Of a stretch of 64,000 nucleotides of DNA, positions 9,258 to 18,966 are shown piece after piece (the first letter of the stretch is position 1; every line of letters starts with the position of its first letter). A program made the translations under genes and the position numbers. The notes below the pieces were generated by a model that saw only the letters and a program-made list of their open reading frames with translations, had not been told where the DNA came from and did no database searches. The stretch comes from Yoonia maritima. Its GTDB lineage: Bacteria > Pseudomonadota > Alphaproteobacteria > Rhodobacterales > Rhodobacteraceae. The stretch lies in the NCBI RefSeq assembly GCF_002933395.1, contig NZ_PKFN01000008.1:248001-312000 (forward strand), in the 5' to 3' direction.

Positions 9258-10073
9258 ATGAAAATACTGTTTCTTGGCGATGTTATGGGCCGCGCCGGCC
9301 GCACAGCAATTAGCACACATCTTCCGCGCCTGCGGAGTGAATGGAAGCTCGACTTTGTTGTCGTGAATGGCGAAAACGCGACGGCTGGCATGGGCCTGTC
9401 AGGCGATCATGCGAAGATCCTGCTTGATGCGGGTGCTGATGTTCTAACGCTGGGCGACCATGCGTTTGATCAAAAGGATATGCTGTCCTTTATCGCAAAC
9501 GAGCCGCGCATCATCCGACCTTTGAACTTTTCAAAATCTGCCCCCGGTGTTGGGGCCCGAATTTTCAACGCCCCCGGCGGACGCAAGGTGCTTGTTGCGC
9601 AGGCGCTTGGTCAGGTGTTTATGAAACGCCCGTTTGACGATCCGTTCTCGGCGCTTGATGGCTTGTTGAAACAATACCCAATGGGCGGTCAAATTCAGGC
9701 AAGCCTTGTCGATATTCACTGTGAAGCCACATCGGAAAAGATGGCGACGGGCCATTTCTGCGATGGCCGCGCAAGCATTGTTGTGGGCACGCATACGCAT
9801 GTCCCAACAGGTGACGCGATGATCTTGCCCGGCGGAACCGCCTATATGACCGACGCAGGTATGTGCGGCGATTACAATTCAGTCATCGGCATGGACAAGG
9901 CTGAACCGATGCGCCGCTTTATCACTGGTATGCCCAAGGCTCGCTTTACCCCTGCCAACGAAGAAGCCACCCTATCTGGCCTTTATGTTGAAACCGACGA
10001 CCGCACCGGCAAAGCCACCCGCGTTGAAATGGTGCGCCAAGGCGGGCGCCTAGCACAGGCGGGTCCCGCGTAA
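9258..10073 (+). CDS. YmdB-like metallophosphoesterase (TIGR00282 family)
   Basis: Calcineurin-like phosphoesterase of the YmdB family; Bacillus and Deinococcus members are di-iron phosphodiesterases acting on cyclic nucleotides. The 271-residue protein has metal-binding blocks FLGDVMGRAGR, VVNGENATAGMG, TLGDHAFDQKD and GTHTHVPTGD, and ends with VETDDRTGKATRVE, a normal family arrangement. I use ATG 9258; a GTG at 9252 would add two residues. It precedes the SLC13 permease gene by 48 bases and may be co-transcribed with it. The physiological substrate is unknown. Confidence 0.9.
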   Translation: MKILFLGDVMGRAGRTAISTHLPRLRSEWKLDFVVVNGENATAGMGLSGDHAKILLDAGADVLTLGDHAFDQKDMLSFIANEPRIIRPLNFSKSAPGVGARIFNAPGGRKVLVAQALGQVFMKRPFDDPFSALDGLLKQYPMGGQIQASLVDIHCEATSEKMATGHFCDGRASIVVGTHTHVPTGDAMILPGGTAYMTDAGMCGDYNSVIGMDKAEPMRRFITGMPKARFTPANEEATLSGLYVETDDRTGKATRVEMVRQGGRLAQAGPA

Positions 10074-10121
10074 ATGCGCAAACGCTTGCCCTTGGCCAAA
10101 CTCTTCGCAAGACTGTAGTTT

Positions 10122-11903
10122 ATGGAAACCATTTTTCAGCTTTCACAGGCGCAATCCGCGTTTTTGACCATGGCAGTGGTTGCGGGTATGTTCATTATGT
10201 TCCTGCGCGAAGCATACCCCACCGAAGTCGTCGCGATGATCGGTGTATCGGTTTTGTTGATATCAGGGGTTTTACCCTATGAAGCAGCGGTCGCCGTGTT
10301 GGCCAACCCCGCGCCGTGGACGATTGCCGCGATGTTCATCATCGTCGGAGCACTGGTGCGCACCGGAGCCCTTAATGCGATGACCCAAGTTGTCGAACGG
10401 CAGGCAAAAATTAGCCCTGCCCGCGCCATTGGCGGCAGCCTTGTGTTCGTGGCGATCGCCAGCGCGATTATGAACAACACCCCTCTTGTTGTCGTTATGA
10501 TCCCTGTGTTCGTTCAGCTTGCGCGAACTTTAGGCACCTCAGCATCAAAGCTGTTGATCCCGCTAAGCTACGCCGCGATCGTGGGGGGGACGATGACATT
10601 GCTTGGCACATCGACCAACCTATTAGTGGACGGCGTTGCGCGGTCTTCTGGGATGGAGCCGTTTGGTATTATCGAAGTGCTTCCCGTCGGTGTGATCGTG
10701 GTTGCATGGACTTTTGCCTATCTTTATTTCGCCGGTCCTCGCTTGTTGCCCGATCGCACAAGCATGGCAACGATGCTGTCAGATCGATCCAAAATGCGCT
10801 TTTTTTCCGAGGCTGTCATTCCTGCGGAAAGCAACCTTATTGGGCGTGAAGTGATGGGGGTTCAGCTCTTTAAACGCGAGGGCGTGCGTCTCATTGATGT
10901 TGTTCGCGGCGACGAATCGCTTCGGCGAAAACTGAAGGACGTGACACTACAGGTCGGCGACCGCGTCGTATTACGGACAGCGATGGCAGAACTATTGTCA
11001 TTGCAAGCCACCAAAGACCTGCGTCGCGTTGACCAGCTTTCTGCTGTTGAGACTACGACAGTTGAAGTCCTGATCACACCGAACTGCAGGATGGTCGGCC
11101 GCCGGCTTGGCTCGCTGCGCCTGCGTCGCCGCTATGCGGTTTATACATTGGCTGTACACCGTCGCGATACCAACCTCGGCCAGCAAATGGACGATATGGT
11201 TGTGCGCGTTGGCGATACACTTTTGATTGAAGGTGCACCCGAAGATATTCAACGCTTAGCCGAAGATATGAACCTTGGTGATGTTTCCAAACCATCACAA
11301 CGGGCCTATCGCCGCCGCCACGCACCAATTGCGATTTGCGCCCTGCTGCTGGTGGTTATTTTGGCGGCTATGGGCGTCGCGCCAATCCTGCTTCTTGCCA
11401 TACTGGGGGTGACCGCCGTCTTGGCGACAGGTTGTATTGATGCAGACGAGGCGTTCTCGGCCATTGATGGTCGCTTACTTGCGCTTATTTTTGCGATGCT
11501 CGGCGTTGGCTCTGCGTTACAATCGTCGGGTGCTGTTGCGATGATCGCAGATACATTGTCGCCGGTGATGATGGTTTTACCGCCCTTCTTTGTGGTGCTG
11601 TCGGTGTACCTTTTGTCGTCGACACTGACAGAATTGGTTTCCAACAACGCAGTCGCCGTTGTCATGACCCCTATTGCGATCGGTTTGGCCAGCGCGCTTG
11701 GTGTTGATCCGCGGCCCTTGGTTGTTGCCGTGATGATCGCGGCAAGCGCAAGCTTTGCGACGCCAATCGGCTATCAGACGAATACGTTGGTCTATGGGCC
11801 GGGTGGCTATAAGTTTGCTGATTTTTTAAAGTTTGGCATTCCACTTAATCTATCGCTCGCGCCTATCGTTTCCTTCGCAATCCCCTATTTCTGGCCCTTG
11901 TAA
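10122..11903 (+). CDS. SLC13/DASS-type permease with two TrkA-C domains
   Basis: Large inner-membrane permease of 593 residues. Two blocks of hydrophobic segments flank a cytosolic insert at about residues 220-390 that holds two RCK/TrkA-C regulatory domains (segments around VILRTAMAELLSLQ and VRVGDTLLIEGAPEDI). NNTPLVVVMIPVF and the later VSNNAVAVVMTPIA are the paired SNT/NNT substrate- and sodium-site motifs of the divalent anion:sodium symporters. Relatives transport sulfate, dicarboxylates or other anions; the substrate is not predictable here. Length agrees with TrkA-C-containing members. Confidence 0.88.
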   Translation: METIFQLSQAQSAFLTMAVVAGMFIMFLREAYPTEVVAMIGVSVLLISGVLPYEAAVAVLANPAPWTIAAMFIIVGALVRTGALNAMTQVVERQAKISPARAIGGSLVFVAIASAIMNNTPLVVVMIPVFVQLARTLGTSASKLLIPLSYAAIVGGTMTLLGTSTNLLVDGVARSSGMEPFGIIEVLPVGVIVVAWTFAYLYFAGPRLLPDRTSMATMLSDRSKMRFFSEAVIPAESNLIGREVMGVQLFKREGVRLIDVVRGDESLRRKLKDVTLQVGDRVVLRTAMAELLSLQATKDLRRVDQLSAVETTTVEVLITPNCRMVGRRLGSLRLRRRYAVYTLAVHRRDTNLGQQMDDMVVRVGDTLLIEGAPEDIQRLAEDMNLGDVSKPSQRAYRRRHAPIAICALLLVVILAAMGVAPILLLAILGVTAVLATGCIDADEAFSAIDGRLLALIFAMLGVGSALQSSGAVAMIADTLSPVMMVLPPFFVVLSVYLLSSTLTELVSNNAVAVVMTPIAIGLASALGVDPRPLVVAVMIAASASFATPIGYQTNTLVYGPGGYKFADFLKFGIPLNLSLAPIVSFAIPYFWPL

Positions 11904-11975
11904 GCAAGGGTTGCGGGGGTACCGATGGATGCCGTATAGAGACGCAAATTTACATCGATAAAGACGAGGTTTTCA

Positions 11976-12725
11976 ATGGCTGGCCACTCAAAATGGGCGA
12001 ATATTCAGCACCGCAAGGGGCGTCAGGATAAACTGCGTTCCAAGCTATTTTCAAAGCTGGCCAAAGAAATCACTGTGGCCGCCAAAATGGGCGACCCGGA
12101 CCCCGACAAAAACCCGCGTCTACGGATGGCTGTCAAAGAAGCCAAATCCAGCTCTGTGCCCAAGGACGTGATCGACCGCGCAATTAAGAAATCGCAAGGC
12201 GGCGATGCTGAGAACTATGATGAAATCCGGTATGAAGGCTACGGCCCTGGCGGAGTAGCTGTAATCGTTGAAACGATGACAGATAACCGCAACCGGACGG
12301 CCTCGACAGTACGCTCTACATTCTCAAAGAATGGCGGAAACCTTGGTGAAACCGGCTCCGTTGGCTTCATGTTCGACCGCATGGGCGAAGTCGTCTATCC
12401 AGCGTCTGTTGGCGATGCAGACACAGTGATGATGGCCGCGATTGAGGCAGGTGCAGACGACGTTCAAAGTGACGAAGACAACCACGTGATCTATTGCGCG
12501 GATACTGACCTAAATGACGTATCTACTGCGCTAGAGGCTGAACTTGGCGAATCCGAATCCACCAAGCTGATTTGGAAGCCCAACATGACCACAGAGGTCG
12601 ATGCCGAAGGTCTGACCAAACTGATGAAGCTCCTTGATACGCTTGAAGAAGACGATGACGTACAGCGCGTTACGGCGAACTTTGAAGCCTCGGACGAGGT
12701 TATGGCCGCATTCGCAGAAGAGTAA
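11976..12725 (+). CDS. YebC/PmpR family protein
   Basis: Conserved DNA-binding or translation-associated protein of 249 residues. It starts with the invariant [18 protein letters not shown] and contains the family segments [19 protein letters not shown] and [14 protein letters not shown]. Family members have been described as transcription regulators (PmpR) and, more recently, as factors relieving ribosome stalling, so the exact role is open. The ATG follows an AGACGAGG ribosome site. It stands alone between the permease gene and the convergent cyclo-ligase. Confidence 0.95.
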   Translation: MAGHSKWANIQHRKGRQDKLRSKLFSKLAKEITVAAKMGDPDPDKNPRLRMAVKEAKSSSVPKDVIDRAIKKSQGGDAENYDEIRYEGYGPGGVAVIVETMTDNRNRTASTVRSTFSKNGGNLGETGSVGFMFDRMGEVVYPASVGDADTVMMAAIEAGADDVQSDEDNHVIYCADTDLNDVSTALEAELGESESTKLIWKPNMTTEVDAEGLTKLMKLLDTLEEDDDVQRVTANFEASDEVMAAFAEE

Positions 12726-12802
12726 CTTTTGCTAAATACGCCAATCGATTAGGCCCTGTCAGATACGCATTTCCACATTGGATTTGTCGTATCCGGCGGG
12801 GT

Positions 12803-13354
12803 TTATTTTTGGACGGGTGTAATGACGCCTTGCTCAGTCACGATCAGATCAAGTGGTTGATCTGTCGGCTCGAGCGGTAAGGCACTGTCTTCTTGTGCCG
12901 CGTAGGCAAATCCAATCGCCATTGTTGGCTGAACCGCGCGTAGCTGTTCCAGCGTACGGTCGTAAAAACCTCCACCATACCCCAGCCTGCCCCCCTGTCG
13001 GTCGAATGCGACCAAAGGCACGATCACGATCTCTGGTGTCATCCATTCGCCCGTTTCGGGGATCAACGCACCAAATGCGCCAGCCACCATAGCGCAGTCC
13101 GGTTCCCACAACCGAAATTTCAAAGGTTGTGCCTCTGCGATGATCACCGGCATACCGACGGGCCCGTGGGCTGCGGCCTCTGCCAATGCAGGCACCGGAT
13201 TGATCTCGGTTCGGATCGGGCTGTAGCCTGCAATCGGCACACCACGATACCCGGCCAGTACTTCGCTTAAGTACCCTGACGCAGCCACAGCGCCCGCATG
13301 TGCCGCCTTACGACGCACAAAGGCAGCTTTGCGGGCGGCAGATTTGTCGATCAT
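12803..13354 (-). CDS. 5-formyltetrahydrofolate cyclo-ligase
   Basis: ATP-dependent enzyme that returns 5-formyl-THF to 5,10-methenyl-THF in one-carbon metabolism. The 183-residue protein carries the ATP/substrate motif GYGGGFYDRTL and the N-terminal pattern IDKSAARKAAFVRRKAA. The ATG at 13354 overlaps the mgtE stop by 4 bases (ATGA), which makes it preferable to a GTG three codons upstream. Coupling to mgtE is an arrangement I cannot explain functionally, other than that the enzyme needs Mg-ATP. Confidence 0.9.
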   Translation of the reverse strand: MIDKSAARKAAFVRRKAAHAGAVAASGYLSEVLAGYRGVPIAGYSPIRTEINPVPALAEAAAHGPVGMPVIIAEAQPLKFRLWEPDCAMVAGAFGALIPETGEWMTPEIVIVPLVAFDRQGGRLGYGGGFYDRTLEQLRAVQPTMAIGFAYAAQEDSALPLEPTDQPLDLIVTEQGVITPVQK

Positions 13355-14724
13355 AGCAACCACATCGCGGCGAGACCAAGGAAGGCAAAGAAACCGACCA
13401 CATCCGTGACCGTTGTCACGAAAGCACCAGAAGCAAGTGCCGGATCAATACCAATGCGTTCGAGCATGACAGGGATAACCGTACCGGCCAACCCTGCAAT
13501 AACCATATTGATCACCATCGCGACGCCGATCACAGCGCCAAGCATAGGGGAACCGAACCATAAGATGCCAACAACACCCATCACCACCGCAAAGATGAGC
13601 CCGTTGATCAGACCAACCAACACTTCGCGCCGGATGACCCGCCAGACGTTTGCAGCAGTCAAATCTCGGGTTGCGATGGCGCGCACGGCGACTGTCAAAG
13701 ACTGCGTGCCCGCGTTCCCCCCCATTGACGCGACGATCGGCATCAACACGGCCAGAGCAACAAGCCCAGCAATCGTTTCTTCGAACAATGAAATCACCAG
13801 TGACGCAAAGATCGCGGTCAAAAGGTTCACTGCTAACCAAGGAAACCGCTGCTTGGTCGTTTCGATCACACGGTCAGACAGCGACCCTTCACCAACACCA
13901 GCAAGGCGCAGAATATCTTCCTCTGCTTCTTCCTCAAGGAACGCCATCGCGTCATCAATCGTAATCACGCCGACGATCCGATCATCATCATCGACCACAG
14001 GCGCGGTGATCATATGGTAGTGATTGATCGCTTGTGCCACTTCTTCGACATCTTGGGTCACGTGGAATGTGCGGAACGTGTCTTCGGTTAGGGTGTCCAG
14101 TGCCGTATCACGCGGATGGCTTAGGATCCGGCCAAGCGTGACGTACCCCGTTGCCTTAAGCCGCGGATCTACCAAAATCACGTGATAAAACTGCTCAGGC
14201 AGCACCACGTCAGATCGCAAATAGTCAATCGCATCACCTACAGTCCAGTGTTCTGGTGCGCGCACCAGTTCAGACTGCATGTGGCGACCGGCCGATTCTT
14301 CTGGATACGACAGCGCTTGTTCAACAACGACCCGATCACCGGCGTCCAAAGCACCCAGAACCGCCTCTTGCTGATCATCGTCTAGATATTCGACCAGATC
14401 GACGACATCGTCGCTTTCCAATTCCCGGACAGCCTCGGCCAAATCGGCGGGTGCCAGTTGTTCGATAATCTCTTCGCGCAGGCTTTCGTCCAGTTCAGAC
14501 AGGGTATCCCCGTCCATCCCCCCCTTCCAAACGGTAATGAGGTCGCGGCGGTCGCGGCTGTCAATTTGTTCGATAAGATGCGCAATATCAGCGGGATGAA
14601 GCGGATCCAGCAGCGTGTCAATCGCGTCCGAATCTTCGGCCTGTACAGCGTCCAACACATCAGAGACGAGCCTGTCGGTGATACCGAATGCTTCATCTTC
14701 ATTGATTTCTAGTTGCTCTGCCAT
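13351..14724 (-). CDS. mgtE: Magnesium transporter MgtE
   Basis: Mg2+ channel of 457 residues with the standard plan: acidic N-domain of helical repeats (HPADIAHLIEQI, APADLAEAVRELESDDVVDLVEYLDDDQ), a CBS pair (about residues 140-265), a connecting helix and five C-terminal membrane segments. PIVASMGGNAGTQSLTVAVR holds the GGNAGTQ pore signature. The N and CBS domains sense cytosolic Mg2+ and gate the pore. It is followed with 4-base overlap by the cyclo-ligase. Confidence 0.94.
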   Translation of the reverse strand: MAEQLEINEDEAFGITDRLVSDVLDAVQAEDSDAIDTLLDPLHPADIAHLIEQIDSRDRRDLITVWKGGMDGDTLSELDESLREEIIEQLAPADLAEAVRELESDDVVDLVEYLDDDQQEAVLGALDAGDRVVVEQALSYPEESAGRHMQSELVRAPEHWTVGDAIDYLRSDVVLPEQFYHVILVDPRLKATGYVTLGRILSHPRDTALDTLTEDTFRTFHVTQDVEEVAQAINHYHMITAPVVDDDDRIVGVITIDDAMAFLEEEAEEDILRLAGVGEGSLSDRVIETTKQRFPWLAVNLLTAIFASLVISLFEETIAGLVALAVLMPIVASMGGNAGTQSLTVAVRAIATRDLTAANVWRVIRREVLVGLINGLIFAVVMGVVGILWFGSPMLGAVIGVAMVINMVIAGLAGTVIPVMLERIGIDPALASGAFVTTVTDVVGFFAFLGLAAMWLL

Positions 14725-14823
14725 GACCTGCCCTCGCTACCTCCTGCAACATAGCCAATCACGACCTGCTGGCAACGCCATTCAGCGATTTACCCCGCCG
14801 TAGACGCGCCATATGATCAGCAT

Positions 14824-16116
14824 ATGACAAAGCAACTTCTTCTTGGCCAAACGCTTGGCTTTTCGGGCAATCCTTTGATTGGGGATTGGAATGACGCCGT
14901 GCAGTTCGACAGCGCAGGCGCTGTGCTAATTGACGGAAAACAGATAAGCGCGGTTGGTTCTGCCGCTGCCCTGCGCGCCGCCCATCCAGACGCAAAAGTC
15001 ACCGATTACGGCGATGCGCTGATCAGCGCAGGCTTTGTCGATGCCCATATGCATTACCCGCAAACTGGCATCATCGCGAGCTGGGGCAAACAGCTGATCG
15101 ACTGGCTAAATACCTATACCTTCCCCGAGGAGGCCCGGTTCAGCGACCCCAAGTATGCAACCGAAGTCGCGGAACGTACGCTCGACCTTGCGCTTGATCA
15201 TGGCACCACTACGCTCATTAGTTTTTGTACAATCCACCCCGCCAGCGTAGATGCGTTTTTCGGCGCTGCAGCTGATCGCGATATGGCCGTGATTGCGGGT
15301 AAGACCTGTATGGATCGCAACGCACCTGACAATCTGCAAGACACCGCGCAGTCCGCCTATGATGACAGCAAGGTGTTGCTTGAAATGTGGCATGGCAAAG
15401 GGCGAGCCAGCTATGCGATTACGCCGCGGTTTTCGCCAACATCGACGCCAGAACAATTGGCCGCACTTGGCGCGCTCTGGTCTGAACACCCCGATTGCCT
15501 GATGCAAACACACCTGAGCGAACAGCTCCCCGAGATTGCTTGGGTGCGAGACCTGTTCCCCGATTCCCGCGACTATCTAGATACTTACGAGGCATTCGGG
15601 CTGTTGGGTGCTAAGGGCCTTTACGGCCATGCCATCCATCTTGAACAGCGCGAAATTGATCGCCTGAACGAAGTCGGTGGCGCGGTCGTGCATTGCCCGA
15701 CGTCGAACACGTTCATCGGATCAGGACTATTTGATCTGATGGGGTTGGCAAAGACCGGGCTGTCCATCGGCCTTGCCACTGACACCGGCGGCGGATCGTC
15801 GTTTTCGATGCTGCGCACCATGGCTGCGGCTTATGAGATCGGCCAGCTGCGCGGTACTGCATTGCACCCTGCCCAACTGATGTGGCTTGCGACCGAAGGG
15901 TCGGCAAAGTCACTACATATGTCCGGGCAAATCGGTCATCTGGGTGCGGGTGCGATGGCGGACATTACAGTCCTTGACCTTGGTTCAACGCCCGCGATTG
16001 CGCAGCGTTCAGGCCGCGCGACCGACATTTGGGACGCGCTATTCCCGACGATCATGATGGGCGATGACCGCGCGATCAAAGACGTGTGGGTCGCGGGGCA
16101 AAGGCGACGGGCTTAA
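14824..16116 (+). CDS. guaD: Guanine deaminase
   Basis: Zinc amidohydrolase that deaminates guanine to xanthine. The 430-residue protein shows GFVDAHMHYPQTGIIASWG (metal HxH), the catalytic segment MQTHLSEQLPEI, YGHAIHLEQREIDRL and the terminal metal Asp in ATDTGGGSSFSML, all typical of GuaD. Its stop codon shares three bases with that of the facing 8-oxoguanine deaminase gene (TTAA at 16113-16116), so two guanine-type deaminases are convergent neighbours. It starts 99 bases from the divergent mgtE. Confidence 0.93.
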   Translation: MTKQLLLGQTLGFSGNPLIGDWNDAVQFDSAGAVLIDGKQISAVGSAAALRAAHPDAKVTDYGDALISAGFVDAHMHYPQTGIIASWGKQLIDWLNTYTFPEEARFSDPKYATEVAERTLDLALDHGTTTLISFCTIHPASVDAFFGAAADRDMAVIAGKTCMDRNAPDNLQDTAQSAYDDSKVLLEMWHGKGRASYAITPRFSPTSTPEQLAALGALWSEHPDCLMQTHLSEQLPEIAWVRDLFPDSRDYLDTYEAFGLLGAKGLYGHAIHLEQREIDRLNEVGGAVVHCPTSNTFIGSGLFDLMGLAKTGLSIGLATDTGGGSSFSMLRTMAAAYEIGQLRGTALHPAQLMWLATEGSAKSLHMSGQIGHLGAGAMADITVLDLGSTPAIAQRSGRATDIWDALFPTIMMGDDRAIKDVWVAGQRRRA

Positions 16117-17447
16117 TTCGCCAGTCGCTGCGCCAAGTCGTTTTGTCTGCGAATGGTCGCGCCCAGATCAATCGTTGCCAATTGGCCATCCGCAACAATC
16201 TGACGGCCCTCGACAAACAAATCGCGTACCTTCTGAGGTCCAGCCAGCACCATTGCAGCCGGATCCCACGACCCGGCGTTTTCAACAGTCTGCGCATCCC
16301 AAATGGCAATATCCGCGCGTTTTCCAACGGCAATCTGTCCACAATCATCGCGCCCTAAAACCTGTGCACCGCCACGTGTCGCGATTTCTAGCGCTTCGCG
16401 GGCCGACATCGCATCCGCCCCGTTTTTGACGCGCTGCAAAAGCAGCGTTTGCCGTGCTTCGCCAATCAAGTTGCCGATGTCATTGCTTGCCGATCCATCG
16501 ACGCCTAGCCCGACATTCACACCAGCGTCACGCATTTCGCGAACAGGCGCGATACCAGATCCAAGCCGACAGTTGGAACAGGGACAATGCGCAACGCCTG
16601 TACGGGACCGCGCGAACAGATCAATTTCTTGACCGTCCAACTTTACACAATGTGCGTGCCAGACATCATCACCTGTCCAGCCCAAATCTTCGGCGTATTG
16701 ACCAGGGCGACAGCCGAATTTCTCTAGGGAATAGGCGATATCTTCGTCGTTCTCGGCCAGATGGGTATGCATCATTACGCCCTTATCACGGGCAAGAATA
16801 GCAGCATCGCGCATCAAATCACGCGATACGGAAAACGGACTGCATGGGGCCACGCCGACACGCACCATCGCGCCCGGGTTTGGATCGTGGAACGCATCAA
16901 TAACGCGGATACTGTCTTCTAAAATCGCTTTTTCGTCCTCAACAAGCGCATCAGGCGGCAAGCCCCCATCGCTTTCGCCAATGCTCATCGCACCGCGCGT
17001 GGCATGAAAACGCAAGCCAACCTGTTGGGCGGCGGCGATTGTATCATCCAACCGCGATCCGTTTGGATAAAGGTACAAGTGGTCCGACGTCAGCGTACAG
17101 CCCGATAGCGCCAATTCAGCAAGCCCAACTTGGGCAGAGATGAACATTTCTTCAGGGCCAAATCGGGACCATATTGGATAGAGGCGCTGCAGCCAGCCGA
17201 ACAGCAAAGCGTCTTGCGCACCCGGCACAGCACGGGTCAGTGTTTGATATAGATGGTGGTGCGTATTCACGAGGCCCGGCGTCACAATGCGACCCTTTGC
17301 ATGAACAGTCACACCTTGGGTTTCCAGCCCCTGCCCGATTTCTGCGATAACGCCATCGCGGATCAGAACATCCGCACCTTTTAATTCACTGCGCGCGTCG
17401 TCCATCGTCAGAACGATGTCGGCATTTTTGATGAGCGTCTCAGTCAT
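16113..17447 (-). CDS. 8-oxoguanine deaminase-type amidohydrolase
   Basis: Amidohydrolase of the AtzC/TrzA/SsnA branch, 444 residues, most like characterised 8-oxoguanine deaminases that convert 8-oxoguanine to urate. Metal and catalytic features are VNTHHHLYQTLTRAVPGAQ, MHTHLAENDEDIAY, WHAHCVKLD and LGVDGSASND. VAHCPCSNCRLGSGIAPVRE is the conserved substrate-side loop. The gene overlaps the downstream stop of guaD on the opposite strand, and its own start overlaps the 3' end of the IMPase-family gene by 8 bases, indicating co-transcription with that phosphatase. S-adenosylhomocysteine deaminases are a related alternative. Confidence 0.82.
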   Translation of the reverse strand: MTETLIKNADIVLTMDDARSELKGADVLIRDGVIAEIGQGLETQGVTVHAKGRIVTPGLVNTHHHLYQTLTRAVPGAQDALLFGWLQRLYPIWSRFGPEEMFISAQVGLAELALSGCTLTSDHLYLYPNGSRLDDTIAAAQQVGLRFHATRGAMSIGESDGGLPPDALVEDEKAILEDSIRVIDAFHDPNPGAMVRVGVAPCSPFSVSRDLMRDAAILARDKGVMMHTHLAENDEDIAYSLEKFGCRPGQYAEDLGWTGDDVWHAHCVKLDGQEIDLFARSRTGVAHCPCSNCRLGSGIAPVREMRDAGVNVGLGVDGSASNDIGNLIGEARQTLLLQRVKNGADAMSAREALEIATRGGAQVLGRDDCGQIAVGKRADIAIWDAQTVENAGSWDPAAMVLAGPQKVRDLFVEGRQIVADGQLATIDLGATIRRQNDLAQRLAN

Positions 17448-18249
17448 TCAGGCTCTCTTGCAGGATCGCCATCGCCTCAGCGTGGATGTCTGGGTTGGCC
17501 GCTGCTAGCGCACGACCACCATGGTGTGCAGGTCCGCCATCCCAATCAGTCACAATACCACCAGCCGCTTGGATGACAGAAATTGGAGCTTGGATATCAT
17601 ATGCATTCAACCCGGCCTCGATCACGAGGTCGACCTGTCCTGCAGCCAGCAACGCATAGGCATAGCAGTCCATGCCGTAACGGGTCAGTTTCGCCTGACA
17701 GGCAACGGCGTGAAATGCGCGTCCTTCGTCGGCTGTGCCCACCTCTGGGAAAGTCGTTAGTACTGTCGCTTCCGACAGTTTACTTTGCACGATACATTGC
17801 AACGGATGCGTACCCATCGGTCCGGTTACTTCAGCCATACCAAAACCGCCCGCAAACCGTTCACCGATGTAAGGCTGGTCAATCAGGCCGAACAACGGGC
17901 CAGTTTGATCTGCAACTGAAATCAAAACCCCCCATGTTGGGGTGCCGCTGATATAGCCGCGCGTGCCATCAATTGGGTCAAGCACCCAAGTCAATCCAGA
18001 CGTGCCAGGGGTTTCGCCGTATTCTTCGCCCAAGATACCATCTTGGGGTCGCTCACGGGCGATGATTTCACGCATTGCTTGTTCAGCAGCGCGATCTGCA
18101 ACGGTGACTGGATCAAAGACCTGACCGCCCTTGTCGTCTGCAACCAATGCAGGAGTTCTAAAATGCAGCAGGGTCACGGGCCGCGCTGCATCCGCAAGTA
18201 AATTTGCCACGCGGATCAACTCCGCCTGAAGGGTCGTGTCCAATGGCAT
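17440..18249 (-). CDS. Inositol monophosphatase family protein, HisN-like
   Basis: Mg2+-dependent phosphatase of 269 residues with the IMPase motifs GILGEEYGE, WVLDPIDGTRGYISG and TDWDGGPAHHGGRALAAANP. The HisN branch (histidinol-phosphate phosphatase) of Actinobacteria and Alphaproteobacteria shares DDKGGQVFDPVTVADRAAE-like N-termini, so histidine biosynthesis is likely, but inositol-1-phosphate or PAP phosphatase activity is not excluded. It is first in a two-gene unit with the 8-oxoguanine deaminase (8-base overlap). Confidence 0.85.
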   Translation of the reverse strand: MPLDTTLQAELIRVANLLADAARPVTLLHFRTPALVADDKGGQVFDPVTVADRAAEQAMREIIARERPQDGILGEEYGETPGTSGLTWVLDPIDGTRGYISGTPTWGVLISVADQTGPLFGLIDQPYIGERFAGGFGMAEVTGPMGTHPLQCIVQSKLSEATVLTTFPEVGTADEGRAFHAVACQAKLTRYGMDCYAYALLAAGQVDLVIEAGLNAYDIQAPISVIQAAGGIVTDWDGGPAHHGGRALAAANPDIHAEAMAILQESLND

Positions 18250-18320
18250 GAGGCTGTTTTCCCAACTGCGCTACGTTACCTTTATGCGGTAACGTGCGGC
18301 AGTCGTGATGGTCAAGCCGC

Positions 18321-18692
18321 TTAAGCAGCTTCGCTTAGAACGCGCGCCAAATCAAAGAGGCGGCGACGCTGGTTTTCTGGTATAGCATAGTAAGACCGCA
18401 GAAGCTCGAGCGCTTCTTTGTCTGTCAGAATATCGCCCGGCATGTTGCCGTTTGCGCCATCTGCCTGCACCTGTTCGTCCAGACCTTCAAAAAAGAAAGA
18501 TACAGGAACGTCCAATACCTTTGCGATATCCCACAGACGGGACGCGCTGACGCGGTTCATACCGGTTTCATATTTCTGAATTTGCTGGAACTTGATCCCA
18601 ACATTTTCAGCCAATTGCTGCTGTGTCGTGCCGTTCATCCAACGGCGATGACGAATACGCTTCCCCACGTGTACATCGACTGGGTGTTTCAT
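18321..18692 (-). CDS. XRE-family transcriptional regulator, PraR-like
   Basis: Small DNA-binding regulator of 123 residues. A Cro/C1 helix-turn-helix occupies about residues 10-68 (HVGKRIRHRRWMNGTTQQQL, GIKFQQIQKYETGMNRVSAS), followed by an acidic linker and a C-terminal helical tail (LRSYYAIPENQRRRLFDLARVL). The DIHVG/RIRHRR/FQQIQKYE pattern matches the PraR family of rhizobia, which represses attachment, biofilm and quorum-sensing genes; transfer of that role is inference. It is followed in the same direction by the HisN-like gene after 71 bases, and about 270 bases of untranslated sequence separate it from the quinone oxidoreductase gene. Confidence 0.85.
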   Translation of the reverse strand: MKHPVDVHVGKRIRHRRWMNGTTQQQLAENVGIKFQQIQKYETGMNRVSASRLWDIAKVLDVPVSFFFEGLDEQVQADGANGNMPGDILTDKEALELLRSYYAIPENQRRRLFDLARVLSEAA

Positions 18693-18966
18693 TGATCGTT
18701 TCCTTAGTTCAAAAATTGCGGTTGTTAGTTTTCCGCCTCCCGATAGGCACCGAATGCTTTGCCTGAGTAAGCCACATCCGGTCCCGTGCTAACGGAATGC
18801 ACCTCCGTAAAAGAACACGCAACGGTTGCAGCCCTCTACCTTACCTTAAGGACAGGTTCGCGCGCGTTCATTCTCGATCAAACGGTAAAAAAACGAGCAA
18901 ATTGTAAATATCCCAAAGTTTCCGCATAAGAATTCACAATAATTTCCAAAGTGATTCGGGGGTCAC

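Noticed and set aside
18693..18966. Hidden small gene between the XRE and quinone oxidoreductase genes
   Set aside because: No frame with a ribosome site and plausible length was found in about 270 bases; it is best seen as two divergent promoters.
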